This document shows, piece by piece, positions 56,506-64,000 of a stretch of 64,000 nucleotides of DNA. The stretch is from JADJPO01 sp963750395 (lineage in GTDB: Bacteria; Actinomycetota; Actinomycetes; Actinomycetales; Kineosporiaceae). The position numbers and the translations under genes are program-made. A model generated the notes under the pieces. That model did no database searches. It had not been told where the DNA came from and saw only the letters and a program-made list of their open reading frames with translations. Location: the NCBI GenBank assembly GCA_963750395.1, contig CAVVQM010000016.1, positions 186,001 to 250,000 of the forward strand, written 5' to 3'. Within the stretch, counting starts at the first letter, position 1. Every line of letters starts with the position of its first letter.

Positions 56506-57648
56506 ATGGCACGGGCGGCGGAGGTCCAGGCGGCTGGTGAGCTGGCCGCTCACGCCATGAGCGGGACCGTCGCCATCGTCGGCGATGTGCATCAGGCGAT
56601 CACCCGCCGGGTGGAGCGGTTCCTGCCCCGCCGGGCACGGGTGGTGACCCGACTGCACGGCGCCACGACCGCCGCCACCTACCTCGCGGTCGACCGGGTG
56701 GCCACGACCGCCATTCGCGTCGGGGCCACCCTCGCCTCGCGCCGACTGGGCGACCCGCCATCGCAGACGCGGATGGGCCGGGCCGTCCAGCCCATGGTGA
56801 ACGGGGTGTGGGGTGACACCGTGGCGCAGCGCGGCCCGGCGCTCGCCGTCCGGATGGCGGTACGCATGGCAGGGCGTGACCTCCCGCTGGAGACCGGTTC
56901 ACTGGACGCCGCCTTCCCGCAGGCCACCGGGCGGATCGCCGTGTTCGTGCACGGCCTGGTGGAGAGCGACGAGTCCTGGTGGACCACTCCGGACGCCATC
57001 GCGGACACGATCCCCGACGCCGCGCCGGCCTCGTTCGGGCGCAGCTTGCGGCAGGAGGTGGGGCTCACCCCGGTCTACCTGCGCTACAACTCCGGGCTTG
57101 CGCTGGGCGAGAACGCCCATGCGCTGGCCGGGCTCCTCGCGGAGCTGAGCGCGGCGTGGCCGGTTCCCGTGCGACGGATCGATCTGGTCGGGCACTCGAT
57201 GGGCGGCCTGATCGCGCACCAGGCGTGCGGGCTGGGAGCGCGGTCCGCGTCGGCCTGGGTGGACGCCGTCCACACCGTGATCGGCCTGGGCACCCCGCAC
57301 CTGGGGGCGCCACTGGCCAAGAGCGTGCCCGTGGCCGAATGGGCGCTGAACAGGTCCACGGTGAGCGCTCCGATCGCCCGGATCCTGGCCGGGCGCAGCG
57401 CCGGGATCCGCGACCTGCACCACGGCTCCCTACCGACGGCGCTGCCCGCGCACATCAGTTACCGCGCGGTGGCCGCCGTGCTCACCCGCGACCCGGGGCA
57501 TCCCGCGGGATGGCTGGTCGGCGACGGGATGGTCCGCCCCGCGAGCGCCCTGGTCGCCGGGCTCGGTCACCGCCTCGGCGGCGTCAGCCACCAGGGCCTG
57601 CTCGGTCACCCCGACGTCTACGAGCGGTTGCGCACCTGGCTCGCCTGA
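56506..57648 (+). CDS. lipase-like alpha/beta hydrolase (PGAP1-type)
   Basis: A 380-residue hydrolase. The ATG at 56506 with G-rich DNA in front is preferred over a GTG at 56461. After a helical N-terminal region (to about 120) the core reads IAVFVHGLVESDESWW (oxyanion), PVYLRYNSGLALGENAHALAGLL, IDLVGHSMGGLIAHQACGLG with the nucleophile Ser in GHSMG, and VIGLGTPHLGAPLAKSV. GDGMVRPASAL holds the likely Asp and GGVSHQGLLGHPDVYERL the His. This is the PGAP1/lipase pattern for ester bonds in lipids or surface polymers. No clear signal peptide. It converges with the flavin monooxygenase gene, three bases apart. Confidence 0.85.
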   Translation: MARAAEVQAAGELAAHAMSGTVAIVGDVHQAITRRVERFLPRRARVVTRLHGATTAATYLAVDRVATTAIRVGATLASRRLGDPPSQTRMGRAVQPMVNGVWGDTVAQRGPALAVRMAVRMAGRDLPLETGSLDAAFPQATGRIAVFVHGLVESDESWWTTPDAIADTIPDAAPASFGRSLRQEVGLTPVYLRYNSGLALGENAHALAGLLAELSAAWPVPVRRIDLVGHSMGGLIAHQACGLGARSASAWVDAVHTVIGLGTPHLGAPLAKSVPVAEWALNRSTVSAPIARILAGRSAGIRDLHHGSLPTALPAHISYRAVAAVLTRDPGHPAGWLVGDGMVRPASALVAGLGHRLGGVSHQGLLGHPDVYERLRTWLA

Positions 57649-57651
57649 CCG

Positions 57652-58956
57652 TCACGACGGTTCTCGGGCCCAAGCCGGAGCGTGCTCGGGCAGGGGGCCG
57701 ATCGCCACGATGCGCGCCGGCAGCCGGCGCAGCACCGGGAAGCGGCCGAACAGCCGGACCGGCAGTGGCAGCCTCGCCGCGCCGTCCCGGTTCCCGTTCC
57801 CGGCCGGGCTTGCCGACGGCACCGGGTCATCGGCCTCGAGGGCAGGCCCGATCACCAGGCGGTGCGCGAGCCGCTGCCCGGCCTGAACCAGGGCAGCCGC
57901 CCAGGCCCGGCGCCGTTGCACCCGGCGCAGGGCGGTCCGCAGCACGGCCCGATCGCCCGCGGCGCCGGGCCGTTCGCGCAGCAGGTCACCCAGGATCCGC
58001 CCGGCGGCCACCGCGTCCTGCACGGCCAGGTTGATGCCGACCCCTCCCACCGGCGACATCGCGTGCGACGCGTCACCGATCAGCAGCAGCCCGTCGAAAT
58101 GCCAGCGCGGCAACCGGTTCAGCGCCACGGAGAGCAGCTTGACGTCGTCCCAGGAGTCCAGTGCCCCGGCGCGGTCACCCAGCCAGGGCAACAGCATGCC
58201 GAGGGTGGTGCCGAACCGTTGGATCGGCTGAGCCCGCAGGGTGGCGTCGCCGCCCTTGCGCACCAGGTACCCGCACTGCCAGTAGTCCCCACGATCGATC
58301 ATGGCGACGAACCGGCCCCGGGAGGCCCGTCCGAGCAGTCCATGGGGGTCGGCCGGGTCGCGGGGCAGCCGGAACCACTCGACGTCCATCGGCACCCCGA
58401 ACTCGCGCGGACGCAGTCCGGCCGCGCGCCGGACCGTGGAGTGCCGCCCGTCGCAGGCCACCACCAGGTCGGCGCGCAGCTCGTGCAGGTTCTCGTCGTC
58501 GGCCGCCGAACGATCGCGGAACCGGACGCCGCCCACCGCGCGCCCGATCCGGATCAGCTCGACCACCTCGGCGTTGCGGCGCAGGGTGAAGGTCGGCTCG
58601 GACGACGCGGCGCGGGCCAGCAGCTCCAACAGGTCCCACTGCGGTACGAGCGCGATGTAGGGGTACTTGCCGGGCAGTCGGCTCAGGTCGGCGATCTGTA
58701 CGGCGCCCGCGTCGAGCATCACCTCGGCCGCATCGATGCGCCGGTGGGGCAGCGCCGCGAACTCCTGAGCCAGGCCGAGCTCGTCCAGCAGGGTCAACGT
58801 CGAGGCGTGCACGGTGTCGCCGCGGAAGTCCCGCAGGAAGTCGGCGTGCTTCTCCAGCACACTCACCTCGACACCGGCCCGCGCCAGGAGCAGCCCGAGC
58901 ACCATGCCGGCCGGTCCCCCGCCGACCACACACACCGTCGTCCGCTCACCCTCCAT
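57652..58956 (-). CDS. FAD-dependent aromatic hydroxylase-type monooxygenase
   Basis: Class A flavoprotein monooxygenase of 434 residues. Dinucleotide-binding VCVVGGGPAGMVLGLLLARAG at the N-terminus, LEKHADFLRDFRGDTVHASTL, the DG motif VVACDGRHSTVRRAAGL and the second FAD motif LLLIGDASHAMSPVGGVGIN. The family hydroxylates aromatic or polyketide substrates with NAD(P)H and O2. The C-terminus (RLFGRFPVLRRLPARIVAIGP) is the short cap seen in TfdB/PheA-like members. A 36-codon open frame lies 17 bases upstream on the same strand, and both starts share TTAGGCATG. Confidence 0.92.
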   Translation of the reverse strand: MEGERTTVCVVGGGPAGMVLGLLLARAGVEVSVLEKHADFLRDFRGDTVHASTLTLLDELGLAQEFAALPHRRIDAAEVMLDAGAVQIADLSRLPGKYPYIALVPQWDLLELLARAASSEPTFTLRRNAEVVELIRIGRAVGGVRFRDRSAADDENLHELRADLVVACDGRHSTVRRAAGLRPREFGVPMDVEWFRLPRDPADPHGLLGRASRGRFVAMIDRGDYWQCGYLVRKGGDATLRAQPIQRFGTTLGMLLPWLGDRAGALDSWDDVKLLSVALNRLPRWHFDGLLLIGDASHAMSPVGGVGINLAVQDAVAAGRILGDLLRERPGAAGDRAVLRTALRRVQRRRAWAAALVQAGQRLAHRLVIGPALEADDPVPSASPAGNGNRDGAARLPLPVRLFGRFPVLRRLPARIVAIGPLPEHAPAWAREPS

Positions 58957-58973
58957 GCCTAAAGCGTTCCGGC

Positions 58974-59084
58974 TCAGGGTGTCTCGGCGAAAGGACGCCC
59001 GACGGTCAACCGATCCCGGACCTCGGCGTCGAACCTCGCCCCGAGCTGCTGATCGGCCTGCGCGCCGGCCGCGTCAAGGAACAT
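58974..59084 (-). CDS. possible 36-residue peptide gene upstream of the monooxygenase
   Basis: From the ATG at 59084 a short frame encodes an acidic, helical peptide beginning MFLDAAGAQADQQLGARF and ending GRPFAETP. It stops 17 bases before the monooxygenase start. Both genes begin in the same context, TTAGGCATG. It could be a leader peptide, a small gene or a fragment. Composition is not low-complexity, but there is no family match I can claim. Confidence 0.35.
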   Translation of the reverse strand: MFLDAAGAQADQQLGARFDAEVRDRLTVGRPFAETP

Positions 59085-59124
59085 GCCTAAGCACTCTAGC
59101 GGGGGCTCTCCCGGGTGTCGTCGG

Positions 59125-61332
59125 CTATCGGGCCGCGGGGCCAGGCGAGACGCCTGTGCGCACGCCCCCGGCGGGCACCGAGTCGCGGACGAGCGGTGTC
59201 TCGGCCCCGCCAGGGGTCCCCCGCGCCCAGACGCGCTCGCCGAGCAGGACCAGGGCCGCGGGCAGCATCACCAGCCGGATCAGGGTGGCGTCGACGAGGA
59301 TGGCGGCCGCGAGGCCCACCCCCATCATCTTCATCTCCAGCATGCTCAGGGTGGCGAAGATCGCGAACACCGAGATCATCACGGCCGCGGCGCTGGTGAT
59401 CACCCCGGCCGTGTCGCTGATCCCTCGCTCGACGGCCTGGCGGGCCGGGACCCCGGCGGCGACCCGCTCGCGGACCCGGCTCAGCACGAACACGTGGTAG
59501 TCCATCGACAGACCCACGAGCACGACCATGACGAACAGCGGGATCCAGTCGATGACGAAGCCGGGGCTGGTGAAGTCGAGGGGGCCGGCGAGCCAGCCCT
59601 CCTGGAAGCCCAGCCTCAGGATGCCGAAGGCGACGCCGACCGACAGCAGGTTCAACGCTGTCGAGAGCAGTGCGACGACGGCGCTGCGGAAGGCGACGGC
59701 CATCATCACCAGGGTGAGCAGCAGGACGATGCCGATCACCACGGGCATCCGCTGGGTCTGCCGATCGGCGAAGTCCAGGGACTCGGCGGGCCCGCCCCCG
59801 ACCGCCCAGGCGCCGTCCGGCGGCCCGAGGGCAGCGGGTGCGAGGCCGTCGCGGAGCAACCGGACGGCGTCGTCCACGGCCGGGTCGGTCTCGTCGTAGG
59901 GCATCGCCAGGCGCAGCACGGTGGTGCGCCCGTCCGCCGCGACCGTCACCGGGTCGGCCCCCAGGTCGGCGAATCGACCCGAGGCGAGGGCCGCGGCCTC
60001 GATGCCGCCGAGGGCGAGGCGCACGGCCCCGGCCTCGTCGGCCCCGGCCCGGACGACGACGGTGGCCGTGGTGCCCTGCGCGGGGAACTCCTCGGCGACC
60101 CGGAGCAGGGTGGCCACCTCGGGGATGTCGTCGGGCAGGGTCTGCAGGTTGGCGCTGTGGATCTTGAGCCCGAGGGCGGGGAAGGCCAGCAGCCCGACGA
60201 CGGCGACCGAGGTCCCCAGGGCCAGGCCCGGCCGCCGGACGACCGGGGCGAGCACGCGGCGGCTGATCCCGCCCTGGCCGATCCGCGCGTTGAGCCGCCA
60301 GAGCAGCGGTACGCGCGGGCGGTCGACCCAGCGACCGAGCTTCACCAGCAGCGCGGGGAGCACCGTGATCGAGCCGAGGACGGCCACCGCGACCACGACG
60401 ATGGCCCCGCTGGCCAGGGAGTTGAACGTGGCCGATCCGACGGCGTACAGGCCGGCCATCGAGACGATGACGGCGGTGCCGGAGACCAAGATGGCGTGCC
60501 CCGATGTCTGCGCCGCGATCTCCACCGCGTCCAGGGTGGTCCGGCCCTTGGCGCGCTCCTCCCGCTCCCGCTTGAGGTAGAACAGCGTGTAGTCGACGCC
60601 GACGGCCATCCCGATCAGCACGATCATGCTGGTCACAGAGTCCTCGGCGTGCACGAGGTACGACAGCGGCGCAGAGATGCCGATGGTGGCGGCGACGCTG
60701 GTGGCGGCGAGCAGAACGGGGATGCCGGCGCCGATGAGCGCGCCGAAGGCCAACAGCATCAGCGCCAGCGTCACGGGCAGCGTGAACACCTCGGCGGACC
60801 TCAGGTCCGAGGCCACCCGGGCGTTGATCCCCTCGCCCAGCGAGAGGTCCCCGGCCTGGCTCAGCCGGAGCCCGGGATGGGCCGCGGCGACGGCCGCGGT
60901 GGCGCGCTGGAGCCCGGCGACGTCCTCGGTGCCGGCGACCAGCCTGGCCTCGAGGAGCAGCGCGGAGCCGGCACCGCTGCGCACCGGCTCACCGACCCCG
61001 GTCACCTCCGGCAGGTCCGCCAGCCGCCGGCGGAGGTCGGCGGCCGCCGCGTCGGCGTCCGGGCCCAGCGTGGACGCCGCGCCGGTCGTCGTGGGCCCGG
61101 TGATGAGCACAGTCTCGGTGGGCGGGGCGTCCAGGCCGGCCTCGGAGACCAGGGCGGCCGCGCGGCCGGACCCACCGAGCCGGTAGTCCTCGTCCGAGGC
61201 GGCCACGGTGGGCACGGCGGCGGCGAGCGAGGTCGCCACCGCCACGAAGGCGAGCCAGCCCAGGATGGCCCGCCACGGGTGGGTGGCGCTCCACCGGGCG
61301 GCGCGGGTGGGGACCTCGGCGAAGCGGGACAT
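59125..61332 (-). CDS. MMPL family RND transporter
   Basis: Exporter of 735 residues with the twofold RND layout: helix 1 (HPWRAILGWLAFVAVATSLA), an outer domain, five helices (LALMLLAFGALIGAGIPVLLA, MIVLIGMAVGVDYTLFYLKREREER), then a second outer domain and five more (VMMAVAFRSAVVALLSTALN, IDWIPLFVMVVLVGLSMDYHVFVLSRVRER). The proton-relay segments GVDYTLFYL and SMDYHVFVL are both present. Related proteins export lipids, siderophores or drugs. It is divergent from a two-component pair across 134 bases, which probably controls it. The frame is intact throughout. Confidence 0.94.
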   Translation of the reverse strand: MSRFAEVPTRAARWSATHPWRAILGWLAFVAVATSLAAAVPTVAASDEDYRLGGSGRAAALVSEAGLDAPPTETVLITGPTTTGAASTLGPDADAAAADLRRRLADLPEVTGVGEPVRSGAGSALLLEARLVAGTEDVAGLQRATAAVAAAHPGLRLSQAGDLSLGEGINARVASDLRSAEVFTLPVTLALMLLAFGALIGAGIPVLLAATSVAATIGISAPLSYLVHAEDSVTSMIVLIGMAVGVDYTLFYLKREREERAKGRTTLDAVEIAAQTSGHAILVSGTAVIVSMAGLYAVGSATFNSLASGAIVVVAVAVLGSITVLPALLVKLGRWVDRPRVPLLWRLNARIGQGGISRRVLAPVVRRPGLALGTSVAVVGLLAFPALGLKIHSANLQTLPDDIPEVATLLRVAEEFPAQGTTATVVVRAGADEAGAVRLALGGIEAAALASGRFADLGADPVTVAADGRTTVLRLAMPYDETDPAVDDAVRLLRDGLAPAALGPPDGAWAVGGGPAESLDFADRQTQRMPVVIGIVLLLTLVMMAVAFRSAVVALLSTALNLLSVGVAFGILRLGFQEGWLAGPLDFTSPGFVIDWIPLFVMVVLVGLSMDYHVFVLSRVRERVAAGVPARQAVERGISDTAGVITSAAAVMISVFAIFATLSMLEMKMMGVGLAAAILVDATLIRLVMLPAALVLLGERVWARGTPGGAETPLVRDSVPAGGVRTGVSPGPAAR

Positions 61333-61466
61333 GGCGACCTCTCCGGTGCTCGGACGACGACCGCTCCAGCCTCGGCCGTCCGGTTGCTCCCGTCAGGGGC
61401 GGCAGAACCCCCGGTCGGGGGGGTGCCAGTACCACCGCGGTCCGCCGCGGGATGCGGGAGGATGCC

Positions 61467-62708
61467 GTGGTGGCCGAGCACCGACATCCCTGGGCGGCCA
61501 CCGGTTATGCCGTGGGCCAGCTGCTTCTGGCCGTCCCGCTGTCCGTGCTGTTCGCGCTCGCATGGCCGGCGTTGGCGCTGGTCCCGTTGGGGGTCGGCGT
61601 GCACGCGATCCGGGCCCTGGTGCCCGGCGCGGTGGCGCTGGCCCGGACCAACGTGGTGATGGCCGAGAGCCTGCTCGGGCGGCCGGTGCCCCTCGCGGTG
61701 CCCACCGCCGAGGCCGGTCTCGGGCCGGTGCGCCAGGTCGCTGCCTGGGTCCGGCATGCGCCGCTGTGGCGGCTGGTCGCCTGGATCCTCTTCGCCCTCA
61801 CCGGCGGCCTGCTGATGTCGATCGTGGGGCTGGCGGGGCTGGGCGCGGTGGCGCTGACCGTCGTCGTACTCGTGCTGGTGGCGGCCGACCCCGGCCAGCA
61901 CGTCGCCCTGGCCATCATCGGCTGGCCCTCCGCCGCCGTCCTGGGCTGGCTCTGGTGGCGCTACGCCGACGACCTGGTCCGGCTGCGCTGTCGGCTGGAC
62001 GGCGCGATCCTGGCGCCGGACCCGTCGGCGGCGATGGCGCGTCGGGTCGAGGAACTCACCGTCACCCGGGCCGAGACGGTGGATCACTCGGCCTCCGAGA
62101 TCCGGCGCATCGAGCGCGACCTCCACGACGGTGCGCAGGCGAGGCTGGTGTCGCTGGGCATGAACCTGGGACTCCTCGAGGACCTCCTCGAGACCGACCC
62201 GGAGTCCGCCCGGCGACTGCTCGCCGAGGCCCGCGGGACCACCGGAGCGGCGCTCGGCGACCTGCGCGCCGTGGTCCGCGGCATCCACCCGCCGTTGCTC
62301 GCCGACCGGGGTCTGGTCGGCGCGGTGGAGGCGCTGGCCCTGGACATGGCGCTCCCGGTCTCGGTCACCGCGCGGCTGCCGGGGCGTCCGCCGGCACCGG
62401 TGGAGTCCGCGGTCTACTTCGCCGTCGCCGAATGCCTGGCCAACGTCGGCAAGCACGCCGAGGCCGAGCACGCGTCGGTCTCCCTGCGGTCGCGACCAGA
62501 TGCGTTGATCGTCGTCGTCGCCGACGACGGCCGGGGCGGGGCCCGGCCCGAACACGGGACCGGCCTGGCCGGGGTCATGCGACGGCTGGCCGCCTTTGAC
62601 GGCACGATGAGCGTGTCCAGCCCCGTGGGTGGGCCCACCGAGATCACCGTGGAGGTGCCGTGCGTCTGGTCCTCGCCGAAGACCACGCCCTCCTCCGGGA
62701 CGGTCTGA
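61467..62708 (+). CDS. NarL-type sensor histidine kinase
   Basis: Membrane kinase of about 413 residues. GTG at 61467 has GGGAGG in front; an ATG at 61452 overlaps that RBS. Four helices (AVGQLLLAVPLSVLFALAWPAL, VAWILFALTGGLLMSIVGLAG, AVALTVVVLVLVAADP and IIGWPSAAVLGWLWW) and a putative sensor-like DUF4118-free loop precede HisKA_3 with the phospho-His in IERDLHDGAQARLVSLGMNL. The ATPase has AVAECLANVGKHAEA and GTGLAGVMRRLAA. It overlaps the regulator gene by 49 bases in another frame. Confidence 0.92.
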   Translation: MVAEHRHPWAATGYAVGQLLLAVPLSVLFALAWPALALVPLGVGVHAIRALVPGAVALARTNVVMAESLLGRPVPLAVPTAEAGLGPVRQVAAWVRHAPLWRLVAWILFALTGGLLMSIVGLAGLGAVALTVVVLVLVAADPGQHVALAIIGWPSAAVLGWLWWRYADDLVRLRCRLDGAILAPDPSAAMARRVEELTVTRAETVDHSASEIRRIERDLHDGAQARLVSLGMNLGLLEDLLETDPESARRLLAEARGTTGAALGDLRAVVRGIHPPLLADRGLVGAVEALALDMALPVSVTARLPGRPPAPVESAVYFAVAECLANVGKHAEAEHASVSLRSRPDALIVVVADDGRGGARPEHGTGLAGVMRRLAAFDGTMSVSSPVGGPTEITVEVPCVWSSPKTTPSSGTV

Positions 62709-63310
62709 TCAGGCTCTTCGAGGCGCACGGGTGCGTGGTGGTGGCGGCCGTCGCCTCGGCAGAGGACCTGCGGGCGGCCCTGGGCACCGGGCGGCAGCGG
62801 GACGTCGACGCGGCCGTCGTGGACGTCCGGCTCCCCCCGAGCTTCACCGACGAGGGGATCCGGGCGGCGGTCGCGATCCGCGCGCAGAGCCCGGCGTTCC
62901 CCGTGATGGTGCTCAGCCAGTACGTCGAGCGCCTCTACGCGCGCGAACTCCTCGCCAGCGGCGAGGGCGCCGTGGGTTATCTGCTCAAGGACCGGGTTGC
63001 CGACGCGCGGGAGTTCGTCGAGGCGGTCCGCCGGGTCGCGGCAGGAGGCACCGTGCTCGACCCCGAGGTGGTCGCGGCGATCATGACCGCGCGGCGGGAG
63101 GAGCCCCTGGACCGGCTCACGCCCCGCGAGCGGGAGGTGCTCGCGCTGATGGCCGAGGGACGGTCCAACGCCGCGATCGCCGCGGGCCTGCATGTCAGCG
63201 AGAAGGCCGTCGCCAAGCACACCAATAGCATCTTCACCAAGCTCGACCTGCCGGTCGACGTCGACGACAACCGTCGGGTGCGCGCCGTCCTCACCTGGCT
63301 GCGCGCCTGA
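62660..63310 (+). CDS. NarL/FixJ-type response regulator
   Basis: Regulator of 216 residues, GTG start inside the kinase gene. Receiver: LAEDHALLRDGLIRLF, the phospho-Asp in AAVVDVRLPPSF, MVLSQYVERLYA and the Lys in GYLLKDRVAD. HTH: LTPREREVLALMAEGRSNAAIAAGLHVSEKAVAKHTNSIFTKL. The 49-base overlap enforces coupled synthesis with the kinase. Likely target is the divergent MMPL exporter. Confidence 0.95.
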   Translation: MRLVLAEDHALLRDGLIRLFEAHGCVVVAAVASAEDLRAALGTGRQRDVDAAVVDVRLPPSFTDEGIRAAVAIRAQSPAFPVMVLSQYVERLYARELLASGEGAVGYLLKDRVADAREFVEAVRRVAAGGTVLDPEVVAAIMTARREEPLDRLTPREREVLALMAEGRSNAAIAAGLHVSEKAVAKHTNSIFTKLDLPVDVDDNRRVRAVLTWLRA

Positions 63311-63382
63311 GGGACCCGAGCGCTGGGTGGCGCGACGGATCGCCGGATACGCGCGACCGAACGAGGGTGCAGGAGGTTCGCC

Positions 63383-64000
63383 ATGGCCATGCAGGATCTG
63401 CTCGTCATCGCCGTGATCGTGGTCATCTACGGCCTGATCTCGGGGCGGCTCGAGGGCACCGTGCTCACACCGCCGATGGTGTTCGTCGCGGCCGGTCTGG
63501 TGGCGGGGCCGTCCGCGCTGGGTCTGGTCGAGCTCGACCTGGGCAACGAGGCGGTGCGGGTCCTGGCGGAGGCGACGCTGGTCCTGGTCCTGTTCACCGA
63601 CGCGGCTCGGATCAACCTCGCCGTCCTGCGGCGTGAGTTCGCCGTCCCCGCGCGGCTGCTCGGGATCGCGCTGCCGCTGAGCGTCGTCCTCGGAACCCTT
63701 GTGGCCCTGGCACTCCTGGACGGCCTCGAGGTGTGGGAGGCGGCCGTGCTGGCCGCCGTCCTGGCGCCGACCGACGCCGCACTCGGGCAGGTCGTGGTGA
63801 CCTCCGAGGACGTGCCGGTCCGGGTTCGGCAGGGACTCAACGTGGAGAGCGGCCTCAACGACGGGCTGGCGCTGCCGATGGTCACCGTGCTGTTGGCCGC
63901 CGCCGCCAGTGCGGAGGACCTCGGCGGGCCGGCCTCGTGGGGCATGTTCGCCGCCCAGCAGGTCGGCTACGGTGTGCTGCTCGGGACGGCGGTCGGCGCC
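63383..64000 (+). CDS. cation:proton antiporter, CPA1-like (3' end outside window)
   Basis: First 206 codons of a Na+/H+ antiporter. The ATG at 63383 has AGGAGG at the right distance; a second ATG at 63389 is possible. Six to seven helices are visible, including LLVIAVIVVIYGLISGRLE, LVLFTDAARINLAVLRRE and LLGIALPLSVVLGTLVALALL. The CPA ion-binding segment is AAVLAAVLAPTDAALGQVVV with Asp after Thr, and ESGLNDGLALPMVTVLLA contains the second conserved Asp. The remainder is beyond the window. Confidence 0.88.
   Translation, partial: MAMQDLLVIAVIVVIYGLISGRLEGTVLTPPMVFVAAGLVAGPSALGLVELDLGNEAVRVLAEATLVLVLFTDAARINLAVLRREFAVPARLLGIALPLSVVLGTLVALALLDGLEVWEAAVLAAVLAPTDAALGQVVVTSEDVPVRVRQGLNVESGLNDGLALPMVTVLLAAAASAEDLGGPASWGMFAAQQVGYGVLLGTAVGA

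Overview
The window is very GC-rich, uses GTG starts freely and packs genes into short operons with overlapping stop and start codons. It carries the GlgE/trehalose alpha-glucan pathway, LuxR-type large ATP-binding regulators and DesK/NarL two-component pairs. All of this points to a chromosome of an actinomycete (Actinomycetota). I cannot name a genus from sequence alone. I see no rRNA, tRNA, CRISPR array, transposase or prophage.

Layout. 1-5.9 kb is housekeeping: mnmA (cut by the window edge), its sulfur donor cysteine desulfurase, an SH3 lipoprotein, the electron-transfer flavoprotein etfB-etfA, an enoyl-CoA hydratase and a YbjN protein. 6.0-16.2 kb is an alpha-glucan block: glgX and glgP end to end, then glgE-treS-mak reading together. 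It links glycogen debranching and phosphorolysis to trehalose > maltose > maltose-1-phosphate > glucan. 16.3-33.6 kb is a surface and polysaccharide region: a glycosyltransferase, a double glycosyltransferase, a Ser/Thr-rich membrane protein, a secreted metzincin-like protease, a repeat array, a TetR/dehydrogenase/DUF4386 unit, a glycosyltransferase-acetyltransferase fusion and an FN3-like membrane protein. Set into it at 25.4-30.2 kb is a conflict-type module: a Trypco1 protein divergent from a trypsin-STAND ATPase-WD40 protein.

33.8-48.5 kb is mixed: a CPBP protease, a two-component pair, TetR regulators, a secreted hydrolase, a Na+/Ca2+ exchanger, a ClpN/HTH pair with two palindromic operators, a methyltransferase, a 988-residue LuxR regulator divergent from a flavin oxidase, and an SDR. 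48.6-54.7 kb is a minus-strand four-gene cluster (subtilase without signal peptide, alpha/beta hydrolase, coiled-coil membrane protein, Kelch protein), every member of which is broken by several one-base shifts. 55.2-64 kb holds a ScyD/ScyE-like secreted protein, a lipase-like hydrolase, a flavin monooxygenase, an MMPL exporter divergent from a two-component pair, and the start of a Na+/H+ antiporter.

The most notable anomaly is the clustering of roughly thirty one-base frame changes, nearly all +1, in glgE/treS (12.4-13.9 kb) and in the 48.6-54.7 kb cluster. Long genes such as glgX, glgP, the LuxR regulator and MMPL have none. Catalytic motifs survive across the shifts, so sequence error is the leading explanation, but a recurrent GAGAC at seven of the breakpoints deserves a check. 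The trypsin-STAND-WD40/Trypco1 module and the subtilase-hydrolase-membrane-Kelch cluster are the best candidates for interesting biology.
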